Positions 1-8,156 of a stretch of 64,000 nt of DNA are shown here, one piece after another; positions within the stretch are counted from its first letter, which is position 1, and the number at the start of each line of letters is the position of its first letter. Source of the DNA: Maribellus luteus (GTDB lineage: Bacteria; Bacteroidota; Bacteroidia; Bacteroidales; Prolixibacteraceae); NCBI RefSeq assembly GCF_003576475.1, contig NZ_QWGR01000006.1, positions 1 through 64,000 on the forward strand. The letters run 5' to 3'. Position numbers and translations under genes: made by a program. The notes beneath the pieces were generated by a model. It searched no databases and was not told the DNA's origin. It saw only the letters and a list, made by a program, of their open reading frames with translations.

Positions 1-1084
1 GTAGTTTGTTTTTTACTCCGCGATATTTGTTTTAAAAATTTTGATCATTGATTGACTTTAATCCACAATTGTTCGGGTCCGTTCGTATTCGCTGTAAAAT
101 TCGGTGATGCACTGCTGCTGTATTTTACTCGAAGCTTGTCGTTCAGAGTTCAGGGCTCAGTGTTGCCGTGCAGCCGTATTGCTGTGATGCTGTATCTTGC
201 TCGAAGCTAGTAGTTCAGAGTTGAGCTCTTCGCCCTTCGCTCCATGCTCCATGCTCCATGCTCCATGCCCTGTGCAATTTAACAGTTTTGCAGTTTGACA
301 ATTTTCTTCGAAAGAGCTGGCTTCGCACGCTCGCCATGTCACCAAGGAGGAGGTGTTCCGGCAGCGGACAGCAGTTGACAATTTCCGGTTACGACACCCT
401 ATGTCCGCTGCCAAACGAAAACAAAACCGGACGTCATTGCGATTCGTCCGGCAGCCGACGGACGGAGAAGCAATCTGAAGGGTTTTGCGGTACTGCCGTG
501 TTGCTGTATTCTACTCGCAGCTCGTAACTCACAACTTGCAGCTTATTCCCGCATTAAAGCATTTATGCATTTTAGCATTGCCTTCGCAAGGACTGAAGGA
601 TTGAAACGGAAAAATTTTCAATGATAAATATTCAATTTCCAATAGCTTGAAGCTCGTGGCTCGCAGCGCTTCTTCTTTGTCCCCATTTTCGAGGGGGACG
701 AGGAATTCCGGAGGCTTCGACGAAGGAATGACGGAGGGGGTGCTGCAGTCGCAGTTTACAGTCTCAGTATTCAGTTAAAGGATAGTACGTGGGAAAAACT
801 CGAAGCTCACAGCTCACAGCTCGAAGCCTGTAGTTCAGAGTTCAGGGGTCAGAGTTGTCCTCCATGCCCTTTGCCCCATGCCCTCTGCAATTTAACCGTT
901 TCACAATTTAGCAATAGCCTGAAGTTCTGTGTTGCTGTGTTGCAGTTTTGTACTCGTAGCTCGTAGCTCGTGGCTTGCGGCTTGCAGCTTATTCTTGCAT
1001 TCAATCCTTCCATCCCTCAGTCCTTGAACTGATCAGTCCCTCAATCCCTCAGCCCCGCATGCGAATGAACTCATTTTTATCTGA
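1..1084. repeat. Gene-free region of degenerate composite repeats
   Basis: No convincing gene lies here; the short open frames are built from repeats. The DNA is a mosaic of recurring modules. One reads roughly CTCGAAGCTTGTAGTTCAGAG and occurs near 129, 200 and 820. A second is a run of AGCTCGTAGCTCGTGGCTTG ending in TTGCAGCTTATTC, near 510 and 950. A third is a CCATGCCCTxTGCAATTTAAC module near 262 and 865. CTCCATG is repeated four times in tandem at 240-267, and a small hairpin (CGTCCG/CGGACG) sits at 445-464. Related modules reappear at about 39690-39960, so this is a dispersed family. Its function is unknown. Confidence 0.75.
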
Positions 1085-2395
1085 TTAGTTGTCAAAAACA
1101 AATTTCAACCCGAACGAAAACATCGAGGCGCTAAACTTCGAGTTCCGGTCGTATTTGTTGTATTTCAGATCGACACTTTTCAGCCCGAATTTGTAAATGT
1201 GCTTGCTGGTAAACACATCGGTATAGGAGACCCCAATTCCAAAATTGTTGGCATGAAACTTCGACAAGTCGTAATCCGAAGTGTAATATTGTTCGGTTGA
1301 CAGATGCTGGTTGTAAGGCGCAAAATAATCCGCTGCCGTTTGATCGTAATATCGGTACGACGGATAGATCGTGAATTTGTCCGTAATCTTTACCGGGATT
1401 TCGATACTTGCCGTGTTGGAGCTGATTCCCCAGTCGTCGAAATAATAGCGGTAGTAAGTTCTGAGCGTTATCCGCTCGTTTACAAAATAATTGATTCTGC
1501 CGCCCAATGCGGTTTTAAAACGCGAGTTGGGCAAGCGTTCAATGCCTTCAGCCAGGTGAAAGTTTTCGGCAAAGGCGTCTTCCACGTCGCTGAAATAAAT
1601 GCGGTGGAAGGGTGTTGAAAGCAAACCGTCCTGGAGAATAAAATCAGCCGACAAATAGGCATTCATCCGGGACGATAGGATTTGCGAAAATCCAAATCCC
1701 GCCGAATAAGAGTTCCTGCCTTTGCTGCTTATCTCCGTAAATTGCGGCTGGTAATTTCCCTGTATCTGAATTCCCTGTATCAACTGATTTCCGGGAGTTC
1801 CGCCAATCATCGACGGCCGTAATTCAACCGGATAGATCAGGCTCCAGGTGTCGATGTAAACATTTCCGTGAAGCGAGAATTCGGTGTTCTTTTCGTTGAA
1901 CAACCAGGTATAGGAGCCGCCGCCGCCCACCGAAGTATAGTCAAACTCGGCAGAAAACGAAAGATCAGCCGACCAAACACGGTTCCGGTCGTCGGAGCTG
2001 TGACTGTATCCAACAATGCCGTTGACCCATACATCGCTTCTGGAAGCACCGCTGCTTGCCACAAAAGGATCGGCCGGTTTTTTCCCGTCAAACGGGTCGA
2101 TGTTGCTGGACGAGGCCGACGAATAAGCCGAGATATTTGCCTGTACTGTCAGTACATCGTCGTCGTTCAGCGGTACACTAACCAGGATAGTGGGAGAGAG
2201 GTCCTGCAGGTCTTCGGTTCCTTTTCCGCCGGTAACCGCCGCATTTTCTCCGCTCTGGTCGTAATAGTTCATCAGGAACTCGACTTCGGCACTTTCCAGG
2301 ACCCGTTTTTTATACGACCCGTTGTTATCTGTTTCGGATTGGGCCAGTAAAGCGCCCGATAAAAGAATTAAAAATAAGCTCAGTACTACTTTCAT
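1085..2395 (-). CDS. DUF3570 outer-membrane beta-barrel protein
   Basis: Predicted outer-membrane protein of 436 residues in the DUF3570 family. I start it at the ATG at 2395, which gives a clean signal peptide (MKVVLSLFLILLSGALLAQ) and does not run into the upstream DUF4266 gene; an earlier in-frame start would. The mature part is rich in alternating aromatic and polar strands (for example YRYYFDDWG, YPSYRYYDQ) and ends in an aromatic-rich strand, as expected of a barrel. It is the last gene of the thioredoxin-apbE-DUF4266-DUF3570 operon. Such clusters are known from comparative surveys of flavin-transferase (ApbE) contexts. The biochemical role is not known; an outer-membrane partner for a periplasmic redox protein is an inference. 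Confidence 0.85.
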   Translation of the reverse strand: MKVVLSLFLILLSGALLAQSETDNNGSYKKRVLESAEVEFLMNYYDQSGENAAVTGGKGTEDLQDLSPTILVSVPLNDDDVLTVQANISAYSSASSSNIDPFDGKKPADPFVASSGASRSDVWVNGIVGYSHSSDDRNRVWSADLSFSAEFDYTSVGGGGSYTWLFNEKNTEFSLHGNVYIDTWSLIYPVELRPSMIGGTPGNQLIQGIQIQGNYQPQFTEISSKGRNSYSAGFGFSQILSSRMNAYLSADFILQDGLLSTPFHRIYFSDVEDAFAENFHLAEGIERLPNSRFKTALGGRINYFVNERITLRTYYRYYFDDWGISSNTASIEIPVKITDKFTIYPSYRYYDQTAADYFAPYNQHLSTEQYYTSDYDLSKFHANNFGIGVSYTDVFTSKHIYKFGLKSVDLKYNKYDRNSKFSASMFSFGLKFVFDN

Positions 2396-2406
2396 GCTAC
2401 CTGAAT

Positions 2407-2622
2407 TTAGTTGCAGCCACATCCTCCGCCGGTTTTGCCACCGTTGGCCCCTGATGCCGCTTCGCGGTACGATTGAAAACTGTTTTGAAATTTATCGATC
2501 GAACGCTGGCTCAATGCCATGTCCGGATCGTTGATGTTCACCTTTTCATACTCTTTTAGCACGGTACACGAACTAAAAAGCAGAAGGCCTGCAACCATCC
2601 ATACCAAAAGTTTTTTTCTCAT
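2407..2622 (-). CDS. DUF4266 small lipoprotein
   Basis: A 71-residue lipoprotein: short hydrophobic signal (MRKKLLVWMVAGLLLF) with lipobox SSC, then a short soluble segment with an NDPDMALSQRSID motif, and a glycine/cysteine tail ending GGGCGCN. These are the hallmarks I associate with DUF4266. It overlaps apbE by 4 bp at its start, implying translational coupling, and is followed after 11 bp by the DUF3570 gene. An SGAN stretch near the C-terminus only loosely resembles the ApbE target motif (S/T-G-A-T/S), so whether it carries FMN cannot be decided from sequence. The C-terminal CGC could bind metal or form a disulfide; that is speculation. Confidence 0.85.
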   Translation of the reverse strand: MRKKLLVWMVAGLLLFSSCTVLKEYEKVNINDPDMALSQRSIDKFQNSFQSYREAASGANGGKTGGGCGCN

Positions 2623-3602
2623 TCTGTTTCAATTTTTATATTTTCTGATTGATGAATCTTTCCCTGATCATCTACTATAATGCATTCGATATGCGGAAGC
2701 TGGTTAATGCGGTCGATACCTGCTTCAATTCCCATTACAAAAACAGAAGTGGCCAGCGCATCGGCCAGTTCGGCTTTTGGCGCAAAAACAGTGGCACTGA
2801 TAATCCCGGTGGCGGGGTAACCGGTTCTGGGATCAATGATGTGTGCATACCTTTTTCCATTGAAATTCACATATTTTTCGTAGTCGCCTGAAGTAACCAC
2901 AGCCCCATGTTCGATGGGAAGCAAGGCAAAAGCTTTGTTTTTATCCATCGGGTTGGTAATGGCCACCATCCAGTCTTTTCCGTTGGGCTGCTTACCCCAG
3001 GTGTTCATATCGCCCGAGGCATTGATGATTCCTGCCACAACCCCTTTGCTAATCAGCAACTCTTTGGCTTTGTCGGCAGCATAACCTTTGCCGATGGCGC
3101 CAAAACCTATTTTCATGCCTTCCTTTTTCAGAAAAACCGTTGAGTTGGCTTCATCCAGAACAATGTTCTGATAACCGACTTTTTCCACCGATGCTTTGAT
3201 CATTTCTTCTGATGGCATTTCTTTCATGCTGCCGTCAAATTTCCAGATGCGATCCATGGAGGCATAAGTGATGTCGAAGGCCCCGTCGGTTAATTTTGAA
3301 ACACTGATGGCTCTTTGTATCAGCTTAAAAAGCTCGGGCGAAACTTTTACCGGTTTTTTGCCGGCTGCGGCATTTACGGCCGATGTTTCGGAGTTCGGAT
3401 CCCACGATGAGATCAGTTTTTCAATGCGTGTAATTTCTTCAACAGCCATATCCATAAACTGGTTGGCTTCGGTTTCGCTGTTGGCCACTACGGTTATTTC
3501 AAAACGGCTGCCCATTAATTTGAGCGTGCGTTTATAAGGTTGATTGGCCAGTGAAAAACCGGTCAGAAAAACCAATAATATGGGCCATGCCAAACGCATC
3601 AT
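2619..3602 (-). CDS. apbE: FAD:protein FMN transferase (ApbE)
   Basis: Transfers FMN from FAD onto a Thr/Ser of exported target proteins, with Mg2+. The 327-residue protein begins with a signal peptide (MMRLAWPILLVFLTGFSLA), so it works outside the cytoplasmic membrane. Recognisable ApbE features are the N-terminal MGSRFEITV, the ISSWDPNSETSAVN segment, GFGAIGKGYAADKA, the INASGDMNTWG nucleotide-binding segment, and HIIDPRTGYPA followed by ALATSVFVMG near the C-terminus. It overlaps the thioredoxin gene upstream and DUF4266 downstream by 4 bp each. Likely targets are a member of this operon and, by established biochemistry, NqrB and NqrC, which are encoded about 15 kb away. Confidence 0.95.
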   Translation of the reverse strand: MMRLAWPILLVFLTGFSLANQPYKRTLKLMGSRFEITVVANSETEANQFMDMAVEEITRIEKLISSWDPNSETSAVNAAAGKKPVKVSPELFKLIQRAISVSKLTDGAFDITYASMDRIWKFDGSMKEMPSEEMIKASVEKVGYQNIVLDEANSTVFLKKEGMKIGFGAIGKGYAADKAKELLISKGVVAGIINASGDMNTWGKQPNGKDWMVAITNPMDKNKAFALLPIEHGAVVTSGDYEKYVNFNGKRYAHIIDPRTGYPATGIISATVFAPKAELADALATSVFVMGIEAGIDRINQLPHIECIIVDDQGKIHQSENIKIETE

Positions 3603-4051
3603 TTCTTGCTGATTGATTCCAGATGTTCGAGGTATTCCCCGGGCGACAGTTTTTTGTATCCTGTTTCCCCGAGTACCTTACCGTTTTTGTCCAGCATGGC
3701 TACAAAAGGGAAAAATCCTTTGGGATTGTACTTCTCGGCCAAATGCTTGTTAAATGTAAGCTGTTCGCTGTCGGGCTGGTTTTGTTTTTTACGCGGAAAA
3801 TCAGCCTTGTAAACCACCCAGTGATCGGCTGCGTAAAGTTTAAATTCATCCGAGCTCCAGATTTCCTTTTCCAGTTTCATACAGGGGGCACACCAGTCGG
3901 AGCCCTGAAAAATGAGCAGAATGTTTTTGTTTTCGGCAGCTGCTTTTGCCTTGATCTTGTCAAAGTCGCTTGTTTTTTCCTGGGCTGAAAGTGTGAGGGT
4001 AAAAAGTACGAATAGAATACCAATCAAAACTTCGTTTTTTTTGAAATGCAT
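3599..4051 (-). CDS. Exported thioredoxin-family protein
   Basis: A 150-residue thioredoxin-fold protein with a signal peptide ending near LTLSAQ and the active-site motif WCAPC in a QGSDWCAPCMKLEKEIW context. This resembles thioredoxin_7/DsbD-gamma-like proteins that act in the periplasm. The cis-proline region reads FFPFVAMLD. It is the first gene of a four-gene operon and overlaps apbE by 4 bp. In this context it probably supplies thiol/disulfide exchange to the flavoprotein module or keeps the DUF4266 cysteines reduced; that role is inferred. I did not find a clear TAnnTTTG box directly upstream. Confidence 0.9.
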   Translation of the reverse strand: MHFKKNEVLIGILFVLFTLTLSAQEKTSDFDKIKAKAAAENKNILLIFQGSDWCAPCMKLEKEIWSSDEFKLYAADHWVVYKADFPRKKQNQPDSEQLTFNKHLAEKYNPKGFFPFVAMLDKNGKVLGETGYKKLSPGEYLEHLESISKK

Positions 4052-4161
4052 TGTCAGTGGTATTAAGTGAATGATTTTTACGAAATTTTGTTCATATAAA
4101 CCCCGTTTGGAAGGAATTGTTTTTCCAAACGCTGGATTTAACGTTTCTTAGTGTTATGTCA

Positions 4162-4301
4162 CCTTAATTCAGCTTGCGGAATTTAACAGCCCACAGATAA
4201 CGCAGATTTACGCAGAAAATGATTTCACCCATTTGAGTGAAATAAAATTTGCGGTAATCAGCGCAATCTGCGTGAAATAATAAGTTCTTACGGAATTAAG
4301 G
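4162..4301. repeat. Intergenic inverted-repeat element
   Basis: The gap between the thioredoxin and MscS genes holds an imperfect long inverted repeat. Outer arms are CCTTAATTC (4162-4170) and GGAATTAAGG (4292-4301). Inner arms are ACGCAGATTTACGCAGA (around 4199-4215) and GCGCAATCTGCGTGAAAT (around 4261-4278), and a small ATTTCAC/GTGAAAT hairpin lies at the centre. The CGCAGATTACGCAGA type of repeat is, from memory, widespread in intergenic DNA of environmental Bacteroidota and other bacteria. No transposase is present, so it looks like a MITE- or REP-like unit. Confidence 0.7.
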
Positions 4302-4341
4302 CACCAATTGTTTTTCGGAGAGAATCTATTTTGAGGAACTA

Positions 4342-5241
4342 TTATTCTCCCGCAGTAAAAAAACGCGTGGTAGGATAGGCGAAGTGAATATCTTTTTCTG
4401 TGCCAAAGGCTGTTAAAATACGTTGCCAGATCTGGTTTTCAGAACCGCGGCGGGTACGCGGATGGCAGAGATAACGAATGGTCAGCCGCACACCAAATTC
4501 TTTTACCGAGGTGTAAACGATGGGAGTGAGGTGTTTGTAGTAAATCATGTAGTTTTTGCTGGCTTCCAATATCTCTTTTTTTGCCTTTTCAGGAATGCCT
4601 TCTTCCAGTTCGTTAATGATTTCTTCCAGTATTGTTTTGGCCTTTTCCCAGTTGCTTTCGAAGGTGATGTTTACTTTTATTTCGTTCCAGATGTATTCAA
4701 AACCGGCGCTGTAGTTGGCCTGCGGTTCCAGAAAAACCTTTCCGTTGGGGATGTGGACAATGCGCCCGGTACTTTGGTCGGCTTCCACCCAGTTTCCAAT
4801 TTCCAGGATGGTGAACTGGAACAAACGGATGTCGATAACATCGCCTACGTTGTCGGCAATCTGAACCCGGTCGCCCACGCCGAATGGTTTTCTGAAAATG
4901 ATAAAAAGCCAGCCGGCAAGGTTGGTTAACGGATCTTTCAGTGCAATGGCAATACCTGCGGTAAAAAGTCCGAGGAAAGTCCCGAATTCCTCAAAAGCCT
5001 TAATCCATACTGCCGCAATCATCAACAAACCGATAAAGGGCAAAGTCATCGAGAGCGATCTTTTCCACTGGTAACGCACTTTTACGTCTTCGGTGCGGCG
5101 CCAAACCAGTTTTAAGATCAGCAGGCGAAGCGCCGAAAGAAAAATAATGATCAGCACAGAAACAACTACTTTGCTGAATGTCTCTGTGTTTAACCCGATG
5201 TGGTGTGTGATAAATTCGTTGAATTGATTCATAATAACCAT
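4342..5241 (-). CDS. MscS-family mechanosensitive ion channel
   Basis: Small-conductance mechanosensitive channel of 299 residues that would release ions on hypo-osmotic shock. Membrane helices lie near residues 22-45, 65-85 and 86-118. The pore-lining third helix and the start of the beta domain are recognisable in GLFTAGIAIALKDPLTNLAGWLFIIF and GVGDRVQIADNVGDVIDI. The cytoplasmic part contains the family pattern of a GKVFLEPQANYSAGFEYIWNEI segment. It is preceded by the SLC12-like transporter gene on the same strand (48 bp apart) and the two may be co-transcribed as an osmotic/ion module. A second in-frame ATG lies 9 bp inside the chosen start and is equally possible. Confidence 0.93.
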   Translation of the reverse strand: MVIMNQFNEFITHHIGLNTETFSKVVVSVLIIIFLSALRLLILKLVWRRTEDVKVRYQWKRSLSMTLPFIGLLMIAAVWIKAFEEFGTFLGLFTAGIAIALKDPLTNLAGWLFIIFRKPFGVGDRVQIADNVGDVIDIRLFQFTILEIGNWVEADQSTGRIVHIPNGKVFLEPQANYSAGFEYIWNEIKVNITFESNWEKAKTILEEIINELEEGIPEKAKKEILEASKNYMIYYKHLTPIVYTSVKEFGVRLTIRYLCHPRTRRGSENQIWQRILTAFGTEKDIHFAYPTTRFFTAGE

Positions 5242-5289
5242 GTCAGTACAGTCGGTTTAAAATACAAAAAAACAGTTTGAAATTTTAGC

Positions 5290-7509
5290 TTATTCTATGG
5301 CTTTTTGGTTTTTGGAATGAACGAATAGTACCGTTCCCAAATCATCGTATCCCTTGAACAGATCTTCTTTTCCGTGTTTTACCAGTTCTTCCCGAAGACC
5401 AATAAGAGTGAGGCCTGCTTTTTGCGAATGTTCCGCAATAATTGTTTTGGCCGAAACACCGGCAGGTTGTAGTATCACCCTTACGTTTTTCTCGTTAATA
5501 GGTAACCGCCCAAGAATTATCAGGTTTTTAAGTTCGGTTTTTGTGGTGTTCAGCTCATTTTCTTTGCAAAGTGCGAAGATTTTGATTTCCGTTTTTTTCA
5601 AATCGGGGTGTCCCAGGATAATAAAGCTCAACAAGATCATCAGGTTGGAGTTTTCGGTGTCGAGCGAGTTGATCCAGATGTGAATGCCGTTTCGCATGTT
5701 CATGGGCTTTTCGGAGCAGGCCAGGATACAAATGTCAAACCTGCCGCTGTTTACCAGTGCAAAGTTTTCCACCACTTTTTTTAGGTTGTCGGGCTGTTCC
5801 TTGTCATATTCAAAAATGATCATGTTGTTTTCCATCCCGGCAACACCCGGTATTTGAATGGCCTGCGAAATAGCCGAAGTATAAGACGGAGAAATGATGG
5901 TATCCACATAAACAAAGTTGTCCACTTCATTAATGGCCTCCAGAATGTCAGACAGCTTTTTCTCGGCCAGTTTAACCGTATTTTTTGAATAATAATCTTC
6001 GATCAGGTGCAGGTAAGTTCCAAAACCATATTTATACGAAATCCAGTTTAGCAGCTGAAAGGCTTTGTTTTTATGAATGGGTTTGCTCGATATGCAGATC
6101 GCACTCGGGCGCCATTCCTGTTGCGATACTTTTGTCCGTCTTTTCTGCAACATGATTTGGATGTCGCGGTTCAGCTGAAAAATGGCATTGGCAAAAATGG
6201 AAGCAAAGCCCTTCCTGTTTTTATGATAATGGTTGATGTACAGGTAAATCAAGGTCATAACCACAATGGCCAGCAAGGCATAGGCCGTACTTATTTTAAA
6301 CATTACCCAACCCGAAACCAGGAAGCCCACCAGCGAAATGTACCAGCGCGATTTAAACGTAGGCCGGTACGATGGTGACGATCCAAAATGATTCAGAAAG
6401 GATATTAAACAGAGCGATCCGTAGGTGACCATAAAAAACATGGAGATGATGGATGCTACAGCGTTTACGTTACCCAGCGCCACAAATACAAAGGCAATAA
6501 CCGAAGTTACCAGCGAGGCGTTTTGAGGTTCATTGTCTTTGGGATTTCCCCTCGACAGCCACAGGTTTATTTTTTTCGACGGGAACGCTTTGTCTAAAGC
6601 CAGTGCCTGCAACGTACGGGGGGCAACCATAAACGACCCCAGGGCCGAAGAGAAAGTCGACGCTGCCAACCCTAAGGGAATCACTACCGCTCCTGCAATG
6701 GCAATGTCTCCCATCACCAATTGCTTGTTCAGCAGATCCTCAACCGGTGCCGATGCCGCCAACTTGAAAATCACAAAAAAGTAAATGATCATTCCGGAAA
6801 AGGTTGCCAGAATGGTGCCGAGAGGGATGGATTTTGACGGCTTTTTGAGATCGCCCGAAAGCCCAACTCCGGCGGTCATTCCGGTAAAGGCCGGGAATAT
6901 AATGGCAAACACCAGGAAAAAGCTTTCAGAGTTGCGAAATTTACTGTCGGCCAGCGAATAGTCGGCATTGGCAGCATGGCTGGTGTCACCAAGAAAGAAC
7001 ATGATCAGCGAAATAAATAAAATAGCCACCACAAAATAGAGCGCTTTTACTCCCAGGTTGGCGCCTTTTTTTACGATCATAACCGCCAGTCCCAGCATTA
7101 CAGGAAGGCTGATCACCTGACGAGGCAGGATTAGATCAAACTTGCTGGCGAGGAAATTAAAGAAGAACTCAAAAGCTTCAGTAAAGGCAATGGTGTAAAA
7201 AGCCACACTGATGGCTTGCGAAAAAAACAATGCGATGCCAATGGTGGCTCCGATGTTTAAGCCAAACGACCGTGAAATAATAAAATATTCGCCACCACCC
7301 TCCACGCGCTTGTTGGTGGCAATTTCAGAAATAGCCAGAGCTGTTGGAATGGTTACCAAATGTCCCAAAAGTATGATCAGTACAACTCCCCAAAAACCAA
7401 GTGTCCCGACTGCAAATCCGAAACGCAGGAACAGTATCGCTCCGAGTATGGTAGAAATTGCCGTGAAAAATACCGGAGCCGTGCCAAATTGTTTTGTCTG
7501 ATTTATCAT
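5290..7509 (-). CDS. APC-superfamily transporter, SLC12 (cation-chloride cotransporter)-like
   Basis: A 739-residue membrane transporter. Residues 1 to about 430 form roughly 12 membrane helices of the APC fold. The N-terminal ISTILGAILFLRFGFAVG and the segment FPAFTGMTAGVGLSGDLKKPSKSIPLGT match the pattern of eukaryotic and prokaryotic cation-chloride cotransporters rather than amino-acid permeases. The last 300 residues are soluble and contain segments typical of the CCC cytoplasmic tail (for example MILLSFIILGHPDLKKTEIKIF and AGLTLIGLREELVKHG). Function as a Na/K/Cl symporter is inferred from family; an amino-acid substrate cannot be excluded. Its neighbour is an MscS channel, which fits an osmotic role. 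Confidence 0.85.
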   Translation of the reverse strand: MINQTKQFGTAPVFFTAISTILGAILFLRFGFAVGTLGFWGVVLIILLGHLVTIPTALAISEIATNKRVEGGGEYFIISRSFGLNIGATIGIALFFSQAISVAFYTIAFTEAFEFFFNFLASKFDLILPRQVISLPVMLGLAVMIVKKGANLGVKALYFVVAILFISLIMFFLGDTSHAANADYSLADSKFRNSESFFLVFAIIFPAFTGMTAGVGLSGDLKKPSKSIPLGTILATFSGMIIYFFVIFKLAASAPVEDLLNKQLVMGDIAIAGAVVIPLGLAASTFSSALGSFMVAPRTLQALALDKAFPSKKINLWLSRGNPKDNEPQNASLVTSVIAFVFVALGNVNAVASIISMFFMVTYGSLCLISFLNHFGSSPSYRPTFKSRWYISLVGFLVSGWVMFKISTAYALLAIVVMTLIYLYINHYHKNRKGFASIFANAIFQLNRDIQIMLQKRRTKVSQQEWRPSAICISSKPIHKNKAFQLLNWISYKYGFGTYLHLIEDYYSKNTVKLAEKKLSDILEAINEVDNFVYVDTIISPSYTSAISQAIQIPGVAGMENNMIIFEYDKEQPDNLKKVVENFALVNSGRFDICILACSEKPMNMRNGIHIWINSLDTENSNLMILLSFIILGHPDLKKTEIKIFALCKENELNTTKTELKNLIILGRLPINEKNVRVILQPAGVSAKTIIAEHSQKAGLTLIGLREELVKHGKEDLFKGYDDLGTVLFVHSKNQKAIE

Positions 7510-7584
7510 AAAAGAATCAATCTTGTAATACTATAAGACAGATCGAAGATAAAATGTTTTATGTTATTCTGTCAATTGTCCCGA

Positions 7585-7935
7585 TCAATATTCCGCAACA
7601 ACAGCAAGGCCTTTCTCCACCAGATCGTCGTTTAAGCTTATCAAACTGTCGGCTAAACGAATTACCCCGATGTAACGCCCAAACTTACCCACATCCTTAT
7701 TGGTTTCAACCATCACTTCGTACTTGTTTTCCTCCATGCGTTTAAGTACGTATTCCTTTGCTTCCATTCCTCTTTTGTATTCTTCGCTGTCTTTCTTTAC
7801 GTTGTATGTTTCAGGGGTATTAATTCCGCGAAGCCGGATGCGTTGAAGCGTTGTTATTTTAAATCCAAGATCGATCACCAGGTCCAGTGTATCTCCGTCC
7901 ACAACGCGGTCAACTTTTGCTCGATAAGTGTACAT
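7585..7935 (-). CDS. Thermonuclease (SNase)-family protein
   Basis: Staphylococcal-nuclease fold protein, 116 residues from the ATG at 7935. An in-frame ATG at 8034 would add 33 AT-rich residues without homology, so I prefer the inner start, where the fold begins (YRAKVDRVVDGDTLDL). Active-site counterparts are visible: Asp13/Asp15 in VDGDT, Arg36 and Glu42 in RLRGINTPE, and Arg87 in KFGRYIG. The position of the second calcium-ligand Asp in the staphylococcal enzyme is Asn here (INTPE), a common variation. No signal peptide is seen with this start, so it may be cytoplasmic. It would hydrolyse nucleic acids if active. Confidence 0.85.
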   Translation of the reverse strand: MYTYRAKVDRVVDGDTLDLVIDLGFKITTLQRIRLRGINTPETYNVKKDSEEYKRGMEAKEYVLKRMEENKYEVMVETNKDVGKFGRYIGVIRLADSLISLNDDLVEKGLAVVAEY

Positions 7936-8156
7936 GGTAATGTTTTTTGTATGATTTGTTTTTAGCACATAATTTAAATCAAGATAAGGAATGTAGCGGT
8001 AAATAGTAAATTTCCGTTCATATATATTTTTCATAGAAGGAACTCAGAAGCCATTCGTTTTACATTTGATCTTACGGATTTTGTTGGAAAGTGGAGAAGA
8101 AATTTCCAATTGTCTTTATCTCTTTTATTGATGTATAACTTATCTTTTACTAACTT

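Noticed and set aside
157-527. Short frames on both strands near the left end
   Set aside because: They are made of the composite repeats, overlap each other and have no recognisable product.
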